Below are positions 12,018 through 25,300 of a DNA stretch of 64,000 nt, piece after piece. The number at the start of each line of letters is the position of its first letter. Position 1 is the stretch's first letter. Position numbers and translations under genes: made by a program. Source of the DNA: Sipunculus nudus (Eukaryota; Annelida; Sipuncula; Golfingiida; Sipunculidae); contig CM049310.1 of the NCBI GenBank assembly GCA_026874595.1, positions 54,255,058 to 54,319,057 of the forward strand. The letters are read 5' to 3'. The notes beneath the pieces are model-generated. The model searched no databases, was not told where the DNA came from, and was given only the letters and a program-made list of their open reading frames with translations.

Positions 12018-12185
12018 ATTTGGCGGCCATCTTGGCCGCCATCTTGGATTTTGGCCAAGATAATTTATTTTCTGCTTGGCCCTATATCTGAAATTCATCA
12101 ATAAGCTCCAAAGAATACTTTTGCAAACTTTCATGCTTCTTTCATTTTTTGCACAATTCCTCCAAATATGGGAGCTTAACCGCTG
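12018..12185 (-). repeat. AAGATGGC-type dispersed repeat, copy 3
   Basis: Carries GGCGGCCATCTTGGCCGCC, CTTGGCCCTATATCTGAA and CTTTCATGCTTCTTTC, in the same orientation as the copy at 11688. Confidence 0.6.
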
Positions 12186-13118
12186 GACTATTTAGATCAT
12201 AAACGTCTGGGTGAAATAGGATCGTCCAGTATCACCCACAAAGCCGCAAGGTTTAGTATAAAAATGTTACTAAGTGTAGTTTTGTTACTTTAACAATTTA
12301 AATTTATATATACCTAATGCAAGTAACACTTTTATGGAGTGCGAGACATCTATCGTGATATCTGGCGGCATAGCAAACAAAAACTACATCATATGCAAAC
12401 AAATGATTTGCATTGAAGTACATTTGTGTTGTTCATCATTTAATTGACAACCCCTTCATAGTAAAATCTCGCCCATCGACCACCACGGTTTAGCGACCAC
12501 CTTTAAACAAGGACTTACCACTGTATCGAGGTCCCGACGGTCTTCATTATTTCAAAGTATATGATGAAAAGGCCCCGCGCAAACCTACTTCGGTGCCGGT
12601 TTTTTTTTTTTTTTTTTTGCTCTCTTACAGCAAAGGACAAACATGTTCTTTATACTAAACCCAACTACCTCTCTATTTTTATTATAAACTTGCTTTTTTG
12701 GCGTAGAAGCTGAGCAAAGCGAACCACATGGTCGATTTCCACTGTATCTGTTTACATTTCCCATGCATATGCTTAGAAAATATTACTTATTCCATGTCCT
12801 TACCACAAAACACCAATGTTTATGCAGCTTACCTTGAAACGATTCTTATCAAACATATTTGAACGGACATTACCCTGTTCAATCCATTTATACCTGGTGT
12901 ATTTTGGGTGGGATATTTTGAAGAAGAAGTCTAAGCAGGGTATTATACTCGCGATTTTACATTTTATAATGAACCTCTCCAGTCCCCTTAGCCCTGAAAG
13001 TTGCTGATAGTTTTCATTTTTGTTTACAAAAAATAATGCGTCATTCCTTTGTTGTTCAATATAAAATGTACATGTACATCACTTGTGACAATGCAGATCT
13101 GATGCTTTATATAAATGT
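12186..13118. other. Non-coding stretch
   Basis: No gene seen; a T run lies at 12601-12618. Two segments (about 12462-12530 and 12700-12755) share a TCGACCA/GGTCGA motif in inverted orientation and may be ends of a decayed pogo-like element. Confidence 0.3.
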
Positions 13119-13175
13119 ATAATGATGATAAAAATAATGATAATAATAAAAGTAATAATAATATCTATAAATAAT
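13119..13175. repeat. Imperfect (ATA)n-rich tract
   Basis: Interrupted ATA/ATG trinucleotides. Confidence 0.7.
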
Positions 13176-13833
13176 TGTTACCCAGTGAATGAAATATCGT
13201 GGCTGTAAGAACAGATGTCTAATATAAATTATTATAATCAGTAAAATCATCCAAGAAATCTGAATCAATTTTATGACATATCTCGTTTGCTTGCCGGTAA
13301 TGCTGATGTAAGAAGAAGCATTGTCGGCTCCCATGAATGAATAAAGGTTTGAAGGCTTTTGTATATTTGCTTTCATTATTTTAGAAATGTCCTAAACCCC
13401 TCGGTCGATGTGTTGAACGATAACCCATAATACGTGCCATCTATTGCGCCCTTGAAAACTTTGTCCATTTAGCTGGAGCGCCCTCTGGTGAAGAAATGGG
13501 AAACGTTCCTGTTGGCACAAGATAAATCGACCATCCCCGAAAAAAACGAAGGCATGTTGGAACATTTGGTTGCCAACGTACAACATTAAATATCATTCTT
13601 TTGTCTTGTTTTCATGCGAGGGATATCTAGATCAATAGTAAAAATAACATCCAATGACAGAAACAGGGACTCGGCAGTCTCATAAACCCTAATAACACGT
13701 CAGAGTGTTTTAATATATCGACCACAAAGCAATTCTTAATGTGTAAATGTTTAAATAATCCATTGTGTATGATGTGCCCTCTCCGCAATCAAAAAGTGTC
13801 ATTTATTAGGTCTGCGCCAGTAAATCTAAATCG

Positions 13834-13867
13834 ATTTACTGGTATTTACTGGTATTTACTGGTATTT
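13834..13867. repeat. 10-bp tandem repeat, three units
   Basis: TTTACTGGTA is repeated three times. The block is preceded by the inverted CCAGTAAAT, so it can form a small hairpin. Confidence 0.8.
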
Positions 13868-14136
13868 AAAAAAAAACTTAATCTACTGTATCTTTGCAAT
13901 AACAGTGACCGACCCAGAGGGGACCGAGGGCAGCAGTCCTACCCCAGAAGTGCTTCGTAATCAATGCTCTTAAGCGCTTATTTTAACACCTGCATCAAAA
14001 TGTTATTCCTATAAGCGATACTGGTTACTATGATGACCACAGGTCACCGCAATGAGAGTGCTGATTTTTATCTCCACAAATACCAATTGGATGTTACTCC
14101 ATAGCTTCCTGGGGGTTCTGAACTTACTCCTTGCAG

Positions 14137-14310
14137 GGGAGGATCTAGCGGGAAGGGGGGGGGGGAGGGGGTTATAAGGGCGCCTTAATACCGAAAAACA
14201 GAGCAGGGTTTCGGATCATGATACATTTTAAACTACCCCTTAAAAGTGCGCAATGGCAGCCTAAATGTTCAAAATGCTTCTACCCACCCCCCTCTATCCT
14301 GAATCCGCCC
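14137..14310. mobile_element. Possible small TIR element with G/C-run ends
   Basis: The left end CAGGGGAGGATCTAG plus a G run is mirrored on the right by a C-rich run and CTGAATCCGCCCCCGG. CCTTG flanks both sides. It resembles the GGCGGATCCAG-type ends near 21992, but the boundaries are uncertain. Confidence 0.35.
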
Positions 14311-14541
14311 CCGGCCTTGCTTTAAAAGCAAGTCGATTTTCAGTAACCTCTTTTTTCGAACCAACTCTCTGGAAGATCTGAACGACACCATACATACGTC
14401 CGGGTGACTTTGCTTTCAAATTTACATTTTAAATCTGTTTTTTAATTTCCGAAAAGCTCTTGAACAGATCCACAAGCTCGGTTGTAATTCGGTTTTAATC
14501 TTAATTAATATTAATTACCATTTGCAAACGTTTGAATTGAA

Positions 14542-15526
14542 GGCTCTAGGACAACTAACCCCCCCCCCCCGGGACAACTACACCCCCGCCCCCGGACAAT
14601 TACCCCCCAACAATTACCCCCTGTACAATTATCCCCCAGGCAATTACCCCCCGGACAATAACTCCCAGGACAATTACCCCCTGGGACAACTACCCCTCAA
14701 AACTTCCCCCAGACAATTACCCCCAGGTACAATTACCCCCCAGACAACTACCCGCATGGTATATTAACACTTTAAACAGAAACTGATATAACTATATATA
14801 TGTGGCCTTCTGTTTGTTAGGGAGTAGAGCATGGAAGTAGAGAAGGGTTTCGGGGAAACATATTATGCAAGTGTCAATATAATATAATAACTGCCTTACG
14901 GCAGTTTGCTAACTGGTTTCCTTCTAATATGTCTTATTAAAACACCCTACCATGAATCACCTCCTCTCTTGTACAGGCATCCCTGGCATGCCTATCACGT
15001 ATGGCTTGGTTTCTTCACTGCACGATGTACAACCCTGCCTACCTTATACTGCCCAAATCAACTCCAGACCAATTAAGTAAGGTCACCAGAGGTAACTATG
15101 ACCTCATAATCAACCACCCACAAGCTTACAATAAAATTCTATTCAAATAGGGAATACCATTCATTCTGATCCATTCTTACCAGTAGTAATAAGTTATATC
15201 ATAATAAGTAATAGCATGATTTCATTATCCAAAGTGGTTTTCTTTTTATTTTTTGTTTGCAATTAACTTTATTTATTTCTTTGGCATTCTGTGCTCTTAG
15301 CAACACAGAATATATTTAAATGTATAACGGGTACTTTAAATGTGTAATTTATACCTGGGGATAATTGTCCAGGGGGTAGTTGTCCGGGGGGTAATTGTAC
15401 CGGGGGGTAATTGTCCGAGAGGTAGTTGTCGGGGGGTAGTTGTCCCAGGGGGTAATTGTCCTGGGGGGTAATTGTCGGGGGGTTATTGTCCGGGGGTAAT
15501 TGTCCGGGGGTAGTTGTCCTGTTGCC
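14542..15526. mobile_element. Foldback-like element with minisatellite inverted arms
   Basis: The left arm (about 14542-14757) is a tandem array of a unit near GGACAATTACCCCC. The right arm (about 15355-15526) is the same array inverted (GGGGGTAATTGTCC). The outer ends match as GGCNNNAGGACAACTA in inverted orientation. TGAATTGAA is directly repeated outside both ends (14533-14541 and 15527-15535). Long inverted arms made of short tandem repeats plus a 9-bp target duplication is the structure of Foldback/Galileo-type elements, which are related to Mutator. The roughly 600-bp core (14758-15354) has no coding frame, so any transposase must act in trans. Confidence 0.8.
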
Positions 15527-15535
15527 TGAATTGAA

Positions 15536-17565
15536 GACGGCAGTAGGTTTAATTTTACAAACCCTTTTCTAATACCTAGCTGCCTTTCTTTCCTCGGGTC
15601 TTCGGTTTCGAGAAACTGGGAGAAAAAGGCGGGTCAGGATTCGATGAGGGCGGCAGTATGCGACATGAAAGTACTCAAGACGACAACGTTCAGGCGGGAT
15701 TCTGTCTGCAGAGAGAGTTTGATGGCAAGGGGACATGGGTCGGCCAAGTTTATAGCGGAATAACGATTATTATGACCACTCTCATATCCTCAACTACAAT
15801 AGGATTAAACGTGTTTAATGTGAAAATAACATTGGGGAAACTGACTGGAACTCTTAATCTAGACAAATGAATTGAGTATTTTATTGCTGTATTCCGTTTC
15901 TTTGAAGATAACCAGTGACTTTTTCCAATGAAAAATGCCGATATTTAGAGCCATATCGTTATTTAAGTATTGGTGATCTAAATTAGACCTGTCTTTGATG
16001 AGACAGAATTTATATTTGTATCCCATTACGGAAACCCCTAAATAAAAAGGTCAAGATGGAAACCAGTCGGTGTATATAGTTATGATTGATTTCCCCAGCG
16101 GAAGAACTTTTTCTGGCTTTTTTTTCATTCGGTATGTAAGGTCTGTGTGGAACAGTATATAAACTTTACAGGTCCATATTATTATGTATAGGTGAGGTAC
16201 CTGCTCGCACGCCATCGGCATATGAGCTTTTGATAATTGATTAACACAGGGGAAAATCGAAAGTGCAAGGAAATTCATAGAGCTTTACGGGGGTATACGT
16301 GGCCATTCCGGAAGTGAGGAAAAAAATCAATAGATCAACATAGGAAAGAGTTATTAAGTAATAAGTTTACCCTATCGAAGTATAATGGGAATGGTTTTCA
16401 TAGATCTATAGTAAAATAAAATGGCATCACTATTAGATATACTGGACACCAGTCTTTGGTTTAAAGTTCAATAGAAAAATCGATCATGTATGCTTTAATC
16501 GTCATGCATATCGGGTAGTCTAACGAAACGGATGTATGGAACAGGTACAAGTAAATTGAAGCATCCTTGAACTAAATCATTACTCAATGAAAGGCAAAGA
16601 ATACCTATCCAATTATATTTTAGATTATTGTCTTCAAAGTAAATGTGGATTTTTCTATTTTTTATACATATGGAATAGATTATACATATGGGAAATTTTT
16701 TTCCAACGTATAAATTTTGGCCATGACGAAAGTTTCCTTTTTGCCCCAATACTTATCCACATACATTTTAGCTCTCTCTTGTAGATTCAAATTATAAGCC
16801 AGCTTTTGAATTCAGACTTTATTTCGTAAACTCTTCGTGCATCCATGTGCGGTTCGAAACAGTGTCAATATACATAATCAGGTGAAAGGATTCTACAAAT
16901 ATTTCGTGCAGGTAACAGATGTTCAGCAGGATAAGTACCAACTGGTCATCAAAGTCTTTAGTGTATATACAAATGATGTGTGAGATGTCCCGCTACATGC
17001 GATATTTCTTCACCTTGAAATTGTCAAGTATCCTCTTATTTACAATAATATCACAACCCCATTTACGATGAGGCAAGGGCCTGGCTTGGTCAACCGATGA
17101 TCATCTTGAATCTTGTGCCAGTCTTTATTCTGTGTAACCCTTATTCACGGATTTCTTCAAAGCGATCGTCTTTTTATTCACCATTGATCCTCATTTTTTC
17201 ATTATTTTTATTTTTTCCTGGATGTAAAGGTAGTTGCACACGTCTTAATTTTTAATTTGGTCACCATTACCTTTCTATATGTAAAACATTTGACAAATAT
17301 TTCCATATTGCTGTATTTATCAATAATGTATTGATATGACAATTTGAGTCGCAAGTCAATATGTTTCCATCTTTCCATAACTAGAAATAATGAAAATTTA
17401 TGTTACTTTTCACTCCTTACAGTCCACAGCTCTTAACGGGCATTTATGTTGGTCAAGCAGTGTTCAAATCAGCTTAGTATGGTTAATAATTGCACTTACA
17501 ATTGTATATAGCCACCCCTGGGTTGAAATTTTGCTTTTTTCAATAATACACCTATGGTGGCACCA
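15536..17565. other. Non-coding stretch downstream of gene A
   Basis: Several short open frames here lack recognisable domains. The right part should include the 3' UTR of the minus-strand gene ending at 17566; no single poly(A) signal stands out. Confidence 0.35.
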
Positions 17566-18533
17566 TTAGACCCTTTTTGGTAGCACGTAGGATCTGTTTC
17601 TTGCATTGTTTTGCCTCTCTGAAGGCGGCGGGTGCCTGGACTTTCGTGGACTCTGGGATGATATATTCATTTTTACCACCTTGGGGATCATAGGGAGATG
17701 ATCAGACTGAGATGTGTCAGGTGACGAATTGCCATAGATGCCATTTTTCCCGTTATCGCTATTGTTGTCCGGGGCATCATCGCTGGGTTTCTGGTAATAC
17801 CCCAGTCGCCTGGTCCTCTCCAGCTGTTCAGAGCGCTTCTTCCATCTGCTCAACTCCTCCTTGAGTTGGTCCACTTCCGGTTGCATGTCGGCATTGGCTC
17901 TCTCGAGCTCCCGTATCCTCTCCTCTCGTTCTTCCACCATGTTCATGTGAAGCTGAATCTCGCGTTGTTTCGCTTCGATCTCGCGGCCCATATCCCCACG
18001 CAGCTGATTAACGCGCTTGCGCAGTGCATCCATTTCTTCTTTGTAATTCCCTCCTTTACCTTTCCCATTTCCTTTCGTTTCTCGGCTCTTGATTAGCATT
18101 TCCTCTACCAAACTGTCCAGCGAGGACGCATTCTTGTCAGCGTTCAGTAGCTTCAAGCATCGTTTTCTCTCACCTTCCATTATATCCTTCTCAAAGGACA
18201 ATCTACTCGTGATCTGCAAGAAAGCTTCAACCAGTGTGTCAAGTTTATTCACGTCGTCTGGTTGCAGGTCGGTGTCTTGTAAAATTAAGTCTACGGGACG
18301 ACGGCTGTCGTTGGTGGTGAGAAGCCCTTTGTTTATCTCCATGTACGTCTGGAGTTTGTCACAAAGGGTACTGACTTTTATGCTGAGGTCTTCCTTTGTT
18401 TGTTCTGATTCCTCCAAACTCTCCTGCAGGTACATGACATGTAGACGAGAGGCTTCCTTGGCTGTCTGGTAGAACGTGGCCAGGATCGACTGAAACTCCT
18501 TTTTGTCGTTCTCGCTTAAGCGCTTGGAACCAC
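17566..18533 (-). CDS. Gene A exon 3: coiled coil and C-terminal tail
   Basis: The acceptor is TTTTACAG^GTGGTTCC. It completes a split Gly codon and runs to a stop at 17566-17568. It encodes the GGSKRLSENDKKEF start, coiled coils, a Lys/Gly-rich break (GNGKGKGGNYK), a final coil and the disordered tail. Confidence 0.9.
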
Positions 18534-18975
18534 CTGTAAAATAAAAGGAGTACAGTAAAAATAAGGTCTGTAATACAGAACCAGAGGATGTATTGCACTT
18601 ATTCTGGACCTGCTGCAAGGTTAAAAAACTATGGACAGATATTGACAGCTGGTGTAAACAAAAAGGATTCAATATTGTTATAAATTAAAAAAACTTTTTT
18701 ATATGGTGAAATAGGGGGATCTGTTTTAAGTAACTTAATTCTTTTGATAGTAAAACAATACATAAATCGGATCAGGAACAGAGGAGAAGGTCCGTCATTA
18801 GGAAAAGCTTGGTTTTTTTTTAAATATGGAAATATGCGAGAATAGAGTATATGTTAGCACAAAACAAAAAAATAATAATGTTACTCAATCTTATGAAAGA
18901 TTGGAAGAATACACTCTTGGGAGAAATTTTAATAATTATGTACGAGAGGAGAATTGATTTTACTTATTGAACATA

Positions 18976-19026
<51 letters not shown>

Positions 19027-22000
19027 ATAACATTTATTTATATTGATTATTACCAACATGAGTTCAGGTTGCATAGCCAGGAATGTTATGCTTTAGTTAA
19101 ATCATAAACATTGTTTTTTTGTATACTGTTATTGGCAATGAAGATTAATTTTAAAAAAAGTCATTTTTTTTAAACTCTGTCATGTTTCTGTCTGACTTTA
19201 CATCATTTTTTTTTTTTAATTTTGATACAATCAAAATTATAAGTTTCATGTGTAAACCTGAAAGAAGGAAAGAGGGGAAAAAACGGTTTTGAGATATTGT
19301 CATGCAGTCTGATGCGTTCAAAAGTGGTTTTTCTGCCACAGCTTGCTTAAAATCGTGTACCACCTAAAATTTCTAAATTAAGAAACAATTGTTAAAATTT
19401 CATAGGAATATTAATTGCAATTTTATAAATACATGTATCATCAGAAAGAGCACCAGGTTAAAATGATATATAATTCATTGGCCTAATATTAATTTCAAAT
19501 GGTTTTTGGGTTAATTTTCATTGAAGAGCATTTAACCAGGATGCTACAGATGACGGAACGACAGTTTAATAATTGCCAATATTTACAAAGCGGTTTGAAA
19601 GAAAGATGGTCGCTTGTCTATAGCTATATAGCTTGACCTTATATGTACATTTTCTACACACCAATGATTTCCTCTTGAATGGAAACATCTCTAATGCATT
19701 ACCCCAAAAGCCAAACAGGTAAGGCCAGAAAAAAAAATAAAAGGTATGGTTCTCAGGCAAAGCCCGCTGCAATTTTAACCCCCGGCATCAAAAAATTTTT
19801 ATTTTGCTTTTCATCTTTCAAGAAGATAAAATATTACAATTTTTTATAGGTTTTCCTTTGTTATGTAGTGCTTTTATCTGTTTGGAAAAAAAATGATGTT
19901 ATTATTATGCTTTCCCTGATCATATGACCTTTTTATCGAAACATACAAAAAAAGGAATAAAAAAATCCGCCCGCCCGTAATGATTTCTGAGAAAGAGTGA
20001 CTGAGAACCATACTCCTTTGTTTTGGCCTAAAATAAATTTGCCTTTATTAATTCTGCACTAGGTGATTTGACTTCACTATACGTTGTACACATTTAAAAC
20101 GAAGAGTTGTACTGAACATCTGTAAGCCATCAGACTGCGTTATCAACACTTTATTAAGATAGACAAAATACACTTTATTGATCACCTGCAATAAAATTAA
20201 ATTGTTCCGACAGATCAATACAAAGGTAAACAGTAATTATTATTACTAAAAATGTACTAACATTATAATTAATAGTATAGAATAGCGTTTAAATTGAAAA
20301 AATACTAAATACATACAATACACAGTCTTAAAGGTTATGCAGGAAATATAAAACTCCATAACAGTAAGGACATCACAGCTGTTTATCTCACTTCTCCCCT
20401 ACCGACACATTCATGCAACATGGCATCAAATTAAGAACTAGAGATCTGTATTCTTTGGAATGCAAGCCTCCTCCATGTGGGGGTCCTTATTGTGGGATGC
20501 TCGACAACAAATGTTTCCATTCAGTGATGTATGACTAATGTCCGGATTTGGACTCGTGTCTACTTTTTAAGGGACTCGGACTTGGACTCGAGGGTCGTGG
20601 ACTCAGACCAGACTCTGACTCTGTCGAAAAAAAAACCACACTGAGTCCATCTGGAGTTCAACAGAAAAAAAAATGTTCTCATAAAAACTTATGTACCTGC
20701 GCGAACTACTGACAGAATATTTTAAAATTATAACACTATATACTGCAAGCTTTGTCCAACATCAAAAGCTATAAATGTAATTTACAATTGTAGTAATTTA
20801 ACTTTAAAATGTCTATGATAATCTGAAATTTCCATTTTAAATTGCTTTTAAGGATATTTGTGTTGGACTCGGGTTCCAAATGACTCAGACTCGAAGAAGT
20901 TGGACTTGGACTAGAACCTCAATGCCTCGGACTTGGACTTGAGTGGCCTAGACTCGTATGGTGTGGACTCGACTATATCACTGTCTCCATTCATTAATTC
21001 GGCCCATATTCGCAGGTTCATTCATGCCTAAGTGACTGTACATTTGTGAATATTCCTTTTCCTGAACACGGATTCACACCAAAATCGAATCGATTCTTTA
21101 TTGGCCCTTTCCCGAAATGCCTGAAAGTTTCATGAGATTCCGTTCATGATACCATTAGTTATGTTGTGAACTCACACACACACACACAGACGAACGGGGA
21201 TGAAAACATACCCTCTTAGCGGAACCAATACAGTTCTGGATTTCTTTTTGCAAAATAGTGAAATGCTTACCCCAGTAGCGATGGATCATCATGCCGGCTT
21301 CTCTGTAGACATATTCATCCACCGCTAGCTCCCCTTTTTCTGCAAGTAGTCCGGCCTGCATTTCATCCCTGAGCCAGGCGTGGCCACGTTCAGCCAACAA
21401 AGACCCCAGACTGTCGAACGCTCCGGTGCCGAGGAGGGGGATCGTGTCCAGGAATTTGTAGAGCTGACCCAAAGCGGTCTTCTCCGACTGTAAAAAAAAA
21501 TACAAGTATAGTGTATACAATATATACAAGTGCATTCTTAGGAGTGCAAGGCTCCACTTCGGGGCCTTATTTTGGGATGTTCCCCTAAGTGTGTTTGCAT
21601 TCACTTATTTTGGCCCATATTTATAGGTTTATTCGATTATAATTGACTCTGCATTTTGTGAATATTCCTTGATGACAATCATGAATCCGGATCCGGAGCC
21701 TGACCCACCCCACAGTCTTATCGATGCTTCATTGGCCCACTTCCGAAGTCGATATCATAATCGTAATAATCGGTATCGTTATTATCGAAAATATCGATAT
21801 ATTATTTGTGACAAGGGGGACTGTAAAATTTATTTTTAAAATCGTATGCACATAATCTGGTTTGAAATTTCATGATGGACTTTCACTACATTCTTTTCAA
21901 TGTTTCCCGTGCGATACAAATATAAACATGTTCGGCACTTTGTATTAGTTAATCAAGATCTGAACTGTGTTTTATATAGATTCGGGTCAGAGCCAGTGGC

Positions 22001-22302
22001 GGATCCAGAGAGCCCCCCCCCCCCCCAGCTGGAAACATTGTTATCATTGTTTATCAGAGACGATTTTCTTTGCATTATTGCATTATTTTATTAACAAGAG
22101 ATTGAATGTGATACTGGCCGTCTAATACCTCTTCCGCCTACAAATCAACAATTGTTAATTTTTTAAATAATTCTACAGTTTGAAAAGAGAATAAGGGCAA
22201 TTTACCGTTTCTTTATAGGTATAACGTGACTTAAATTCAGCTAACGTATCCAACGATTCACCCATATATATAAGATGAATATCTAAGGCAAGTGCCTACG
22301 CC

Positions 22303-22361
<59 letters not shown>

Positions 22362-25300
22362 GATTATGCAAAGTATCTCCTAGCCCCCCCCCCCCCCTTG
22401 GAAACTCCTGGATCGGCACCAGGGAGTCATCGATAACTCAATTTATTGTTGACAGGGCTAACTATAATCAAACTGATTCTTGCTTGCCAGAGATTTCGGT
22501 AATCGTATCCTGCATCGAGCAATATTTCCATATATCATGCAAACCCTTGTAAATTATGTTTCTATCAATATGATTTTGTTTATGTTGATGCTGGTGAATA
22601 GTCAAGTGCAGGGGGCGGATTTAAATTACTGGAGAGTTGTGTTTAATGTCTACCAGCACTCCCGGTACAGTTGTCTCCCTTAACGAGAAAGGGGACCCCT
22701 AATTTCGCCGTGAGGTGGCAATACCTGTTCTAAGCGTTGCGACACATAGCAGCAATGTCAAGTTCGATGGCTCTGTCAGTGGGAGTAATCAATAGGGTCT
22801 TTACCATTGCATCGACTTGCCCAGTCTATGAAAGTGGTAGTTGATTCTAGCGTGCAGGTCTTTCTTAATGACTTGCTTCCTTGGCCTTTTACCATATATA
22901 CCGGCAAACGTTACTTCTTTTTATTTATACTATGAATTAACAGTCCTTCTGTGGGATTTTTGATGTATTTTGTCTATTTTTTTCTGAAAAGACCCTTTTT
23001 TCTTAATCCATCCCAAAACGGATTATAAATTAACCATATGCTTAATTTAATACATGCAATTTTAAAATTAGGCTAGACCTGTCCCGGGTCATCCGTACAA
23101 GAATATATGTGTTGACAGCATTGGTCAGGACACGGCGTGTGCTTTACAAGTTCAGTACAAAGGAAGCTATTGTAAGACACAATAGTTGCTTAGGAATATA
23201 AGAAATAAGGCCAATAGCGCGAACCGGAATTCCTATTTTTTCACTCAACAGTAAATCAAATAGTCGGACTTACATAAAAAAGGCCGGCATATTTTATTTG
23301 GCCTAATTTACTTTATTATGACGTGCATGCGAAGATAATAAGGCCATACACATGGAATGGTGGCCACCTTCTGTACGTTACCCCTGCGTTTATGAGAGTT
23401 ACTTGATAGTTTGAAAAAAACGCCTGAAGAACATATAATCAAAAGATCGTGTTGAATCATCTATGATATCGCATTTGAAAGCACTAAAACTGTTGCACAC
23501 GGACGATTTCCCGCCATAAAATCACATGAAGGAAACTGAGCGCGCAGGCGTGTAACATATACTAGATACAAGTCTCTGATTAGCTCTCTTTCTGGGGCTG
23601 CCAGGCAGGGCGTCTTCATGCAAATAAACTGTCAATTTCTCGCCAGATGAGAACGAAATAACAGTATTGGGCACCTGCATGTGTATACATTTTCAAAATT
23701 GTCCAACACAGATTACTAATGAAAAATAAATAAAACTAATACATTTTTTGGTTACATTTCTTTCAGGATATAGTGAAGGGAATATACGATTAATATCCAC
23801 TCGCTTGATAAAATACTTACATTCCATCGAATGTGCGGGCAAATTGCCGTTATATTATCAGAATAGTCCGTGCCATAGTTAAATTTCGAGTCTGACCTGC
23901 CACTATTTGTCTATGGATCATCATTATTATTCGAGCTCGACAGCTTTAAATTTATCCATTCAGACGACGTAAGACATCTGATGATTGTGATTTTTTCAAA
24001 GACAATTAAGGGAATGTACTTTGACCCCCTATAATCCCCCGAACCCCATTTCACATAATTGTTATCTGACGTTACGCTGTGAAAAACAATCCTGGCGAGA
24101 AGATATATATATATATATAGGTCATATACACCCTGTGTTGTGAATATGTGCGCTCGTTTGTATTGATTTATCTAAATCAATCCATTGAAGTAAAGGTTAA
24201 GTAAAAAAAGGGAATGTTTAGCAAAATCACACAATTCTTCGTCATCCCAAAGATTTTTACAACATTGAAATAAAACATTCTGAGATATAATGTCCGTACT
24301 ATTAATTTCCGGTAATCACAACCTATTATGTGAAGATATATGCAAGGTCAAGTCGTGCAATACCCGCTATACTGTGTTTAGGTAGAAGTAAATTAATACC
24401 AGAACCGGGACACTTGTCTAAATAATAAATGAATAAACAAGGTATCTAATCTGTCTGAGGATCATAAGGTGAAGAAAATAATTGTGCGTTACCCACAGCT
24501 TAGATTAAAAAAGGAGCCAGCGAATAATTAATCACGCACCCTGAATGTCCCGCGGGTGTTATCTCACTTTCGATGCATGTTATTAAACATGTAGCTTCAT
24601 ATGTAACATATTAATACAATTTTGTGCATAACAAAGTCTGTTAAAATAAAAATGGACACACAAAATTAAAAACAAAATCAGATTTACCGTTAAAATGAAA
24701 ATGGATATACAAGGAGTATAAGGCAACAATAAATAGAAGGGATGGTTCTCAGGCACCGCCCGCGTCAATTTTAACCCCCGCATCAAACATTTTTATTTTT
24801 ATCTTTCGCCAAGATCAAATGATACAATTTTGATACGATTTCTTTTTTTATGTAGTGCTTAAATATATTTAGCAAAAAAAAACCTGTTCTTTTCATGCTT
24901 TTCCCTGATCATATGACATTTTTATCAAAACAGACAAAAAAGATCAAAAATAAAATACCGCCCGCTCACAGAGATTTCTAAAAAGAAGGCCTGAGAACCA
25001 TACCTTTTATTTTTTTGGCCTAATTCTAGGAATTACTGCTGCATTCCGTTCTGAATGAGAGTCCGTTTCATCGTACGTAAATGCGTACGTAAACGCAACG
25101 TCCCCATTCTTTATTTTATTAGAACTACCAATTATCCACTTAAGCCAATTCAATTCCTAGCTAGCATGAATTCTTTGACAGGAAAAAAACCTTTGCAGAG
25201 TATTAAGTGTTGAAATATAAGCACCTATTGGTCGTCATGATTTGTTTTTATATTGATCTTGAAGCAGCGATTGCTCCTCCCTTTTATAGATTAAAGCAAA

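Noticed and set aside
12458-12755. Decayed pogo-like MITE
   Set aside because: The ends share only short TCGACCA-type motifs and no target duplication is clear; noted only as a possibility in the stretch annotation.
14522-14767. Pro/Asn/Tyr-rich frame resembling a structural protein repeat
   Set aside because: It is the minisatellite arm of the Foldback-like element; the same unit appears inverted at the other end.
16850-16870. GGTTCGAAAC as a tRNA box B
   Set aside because: No box A or cloverleaf at the right distance; a chance match.
18089-18472. 127-codon plus-strand frame
   Set aside because: Shadow of gene A exon 3, which has the convincing coiled-coil reading on the minus strand.
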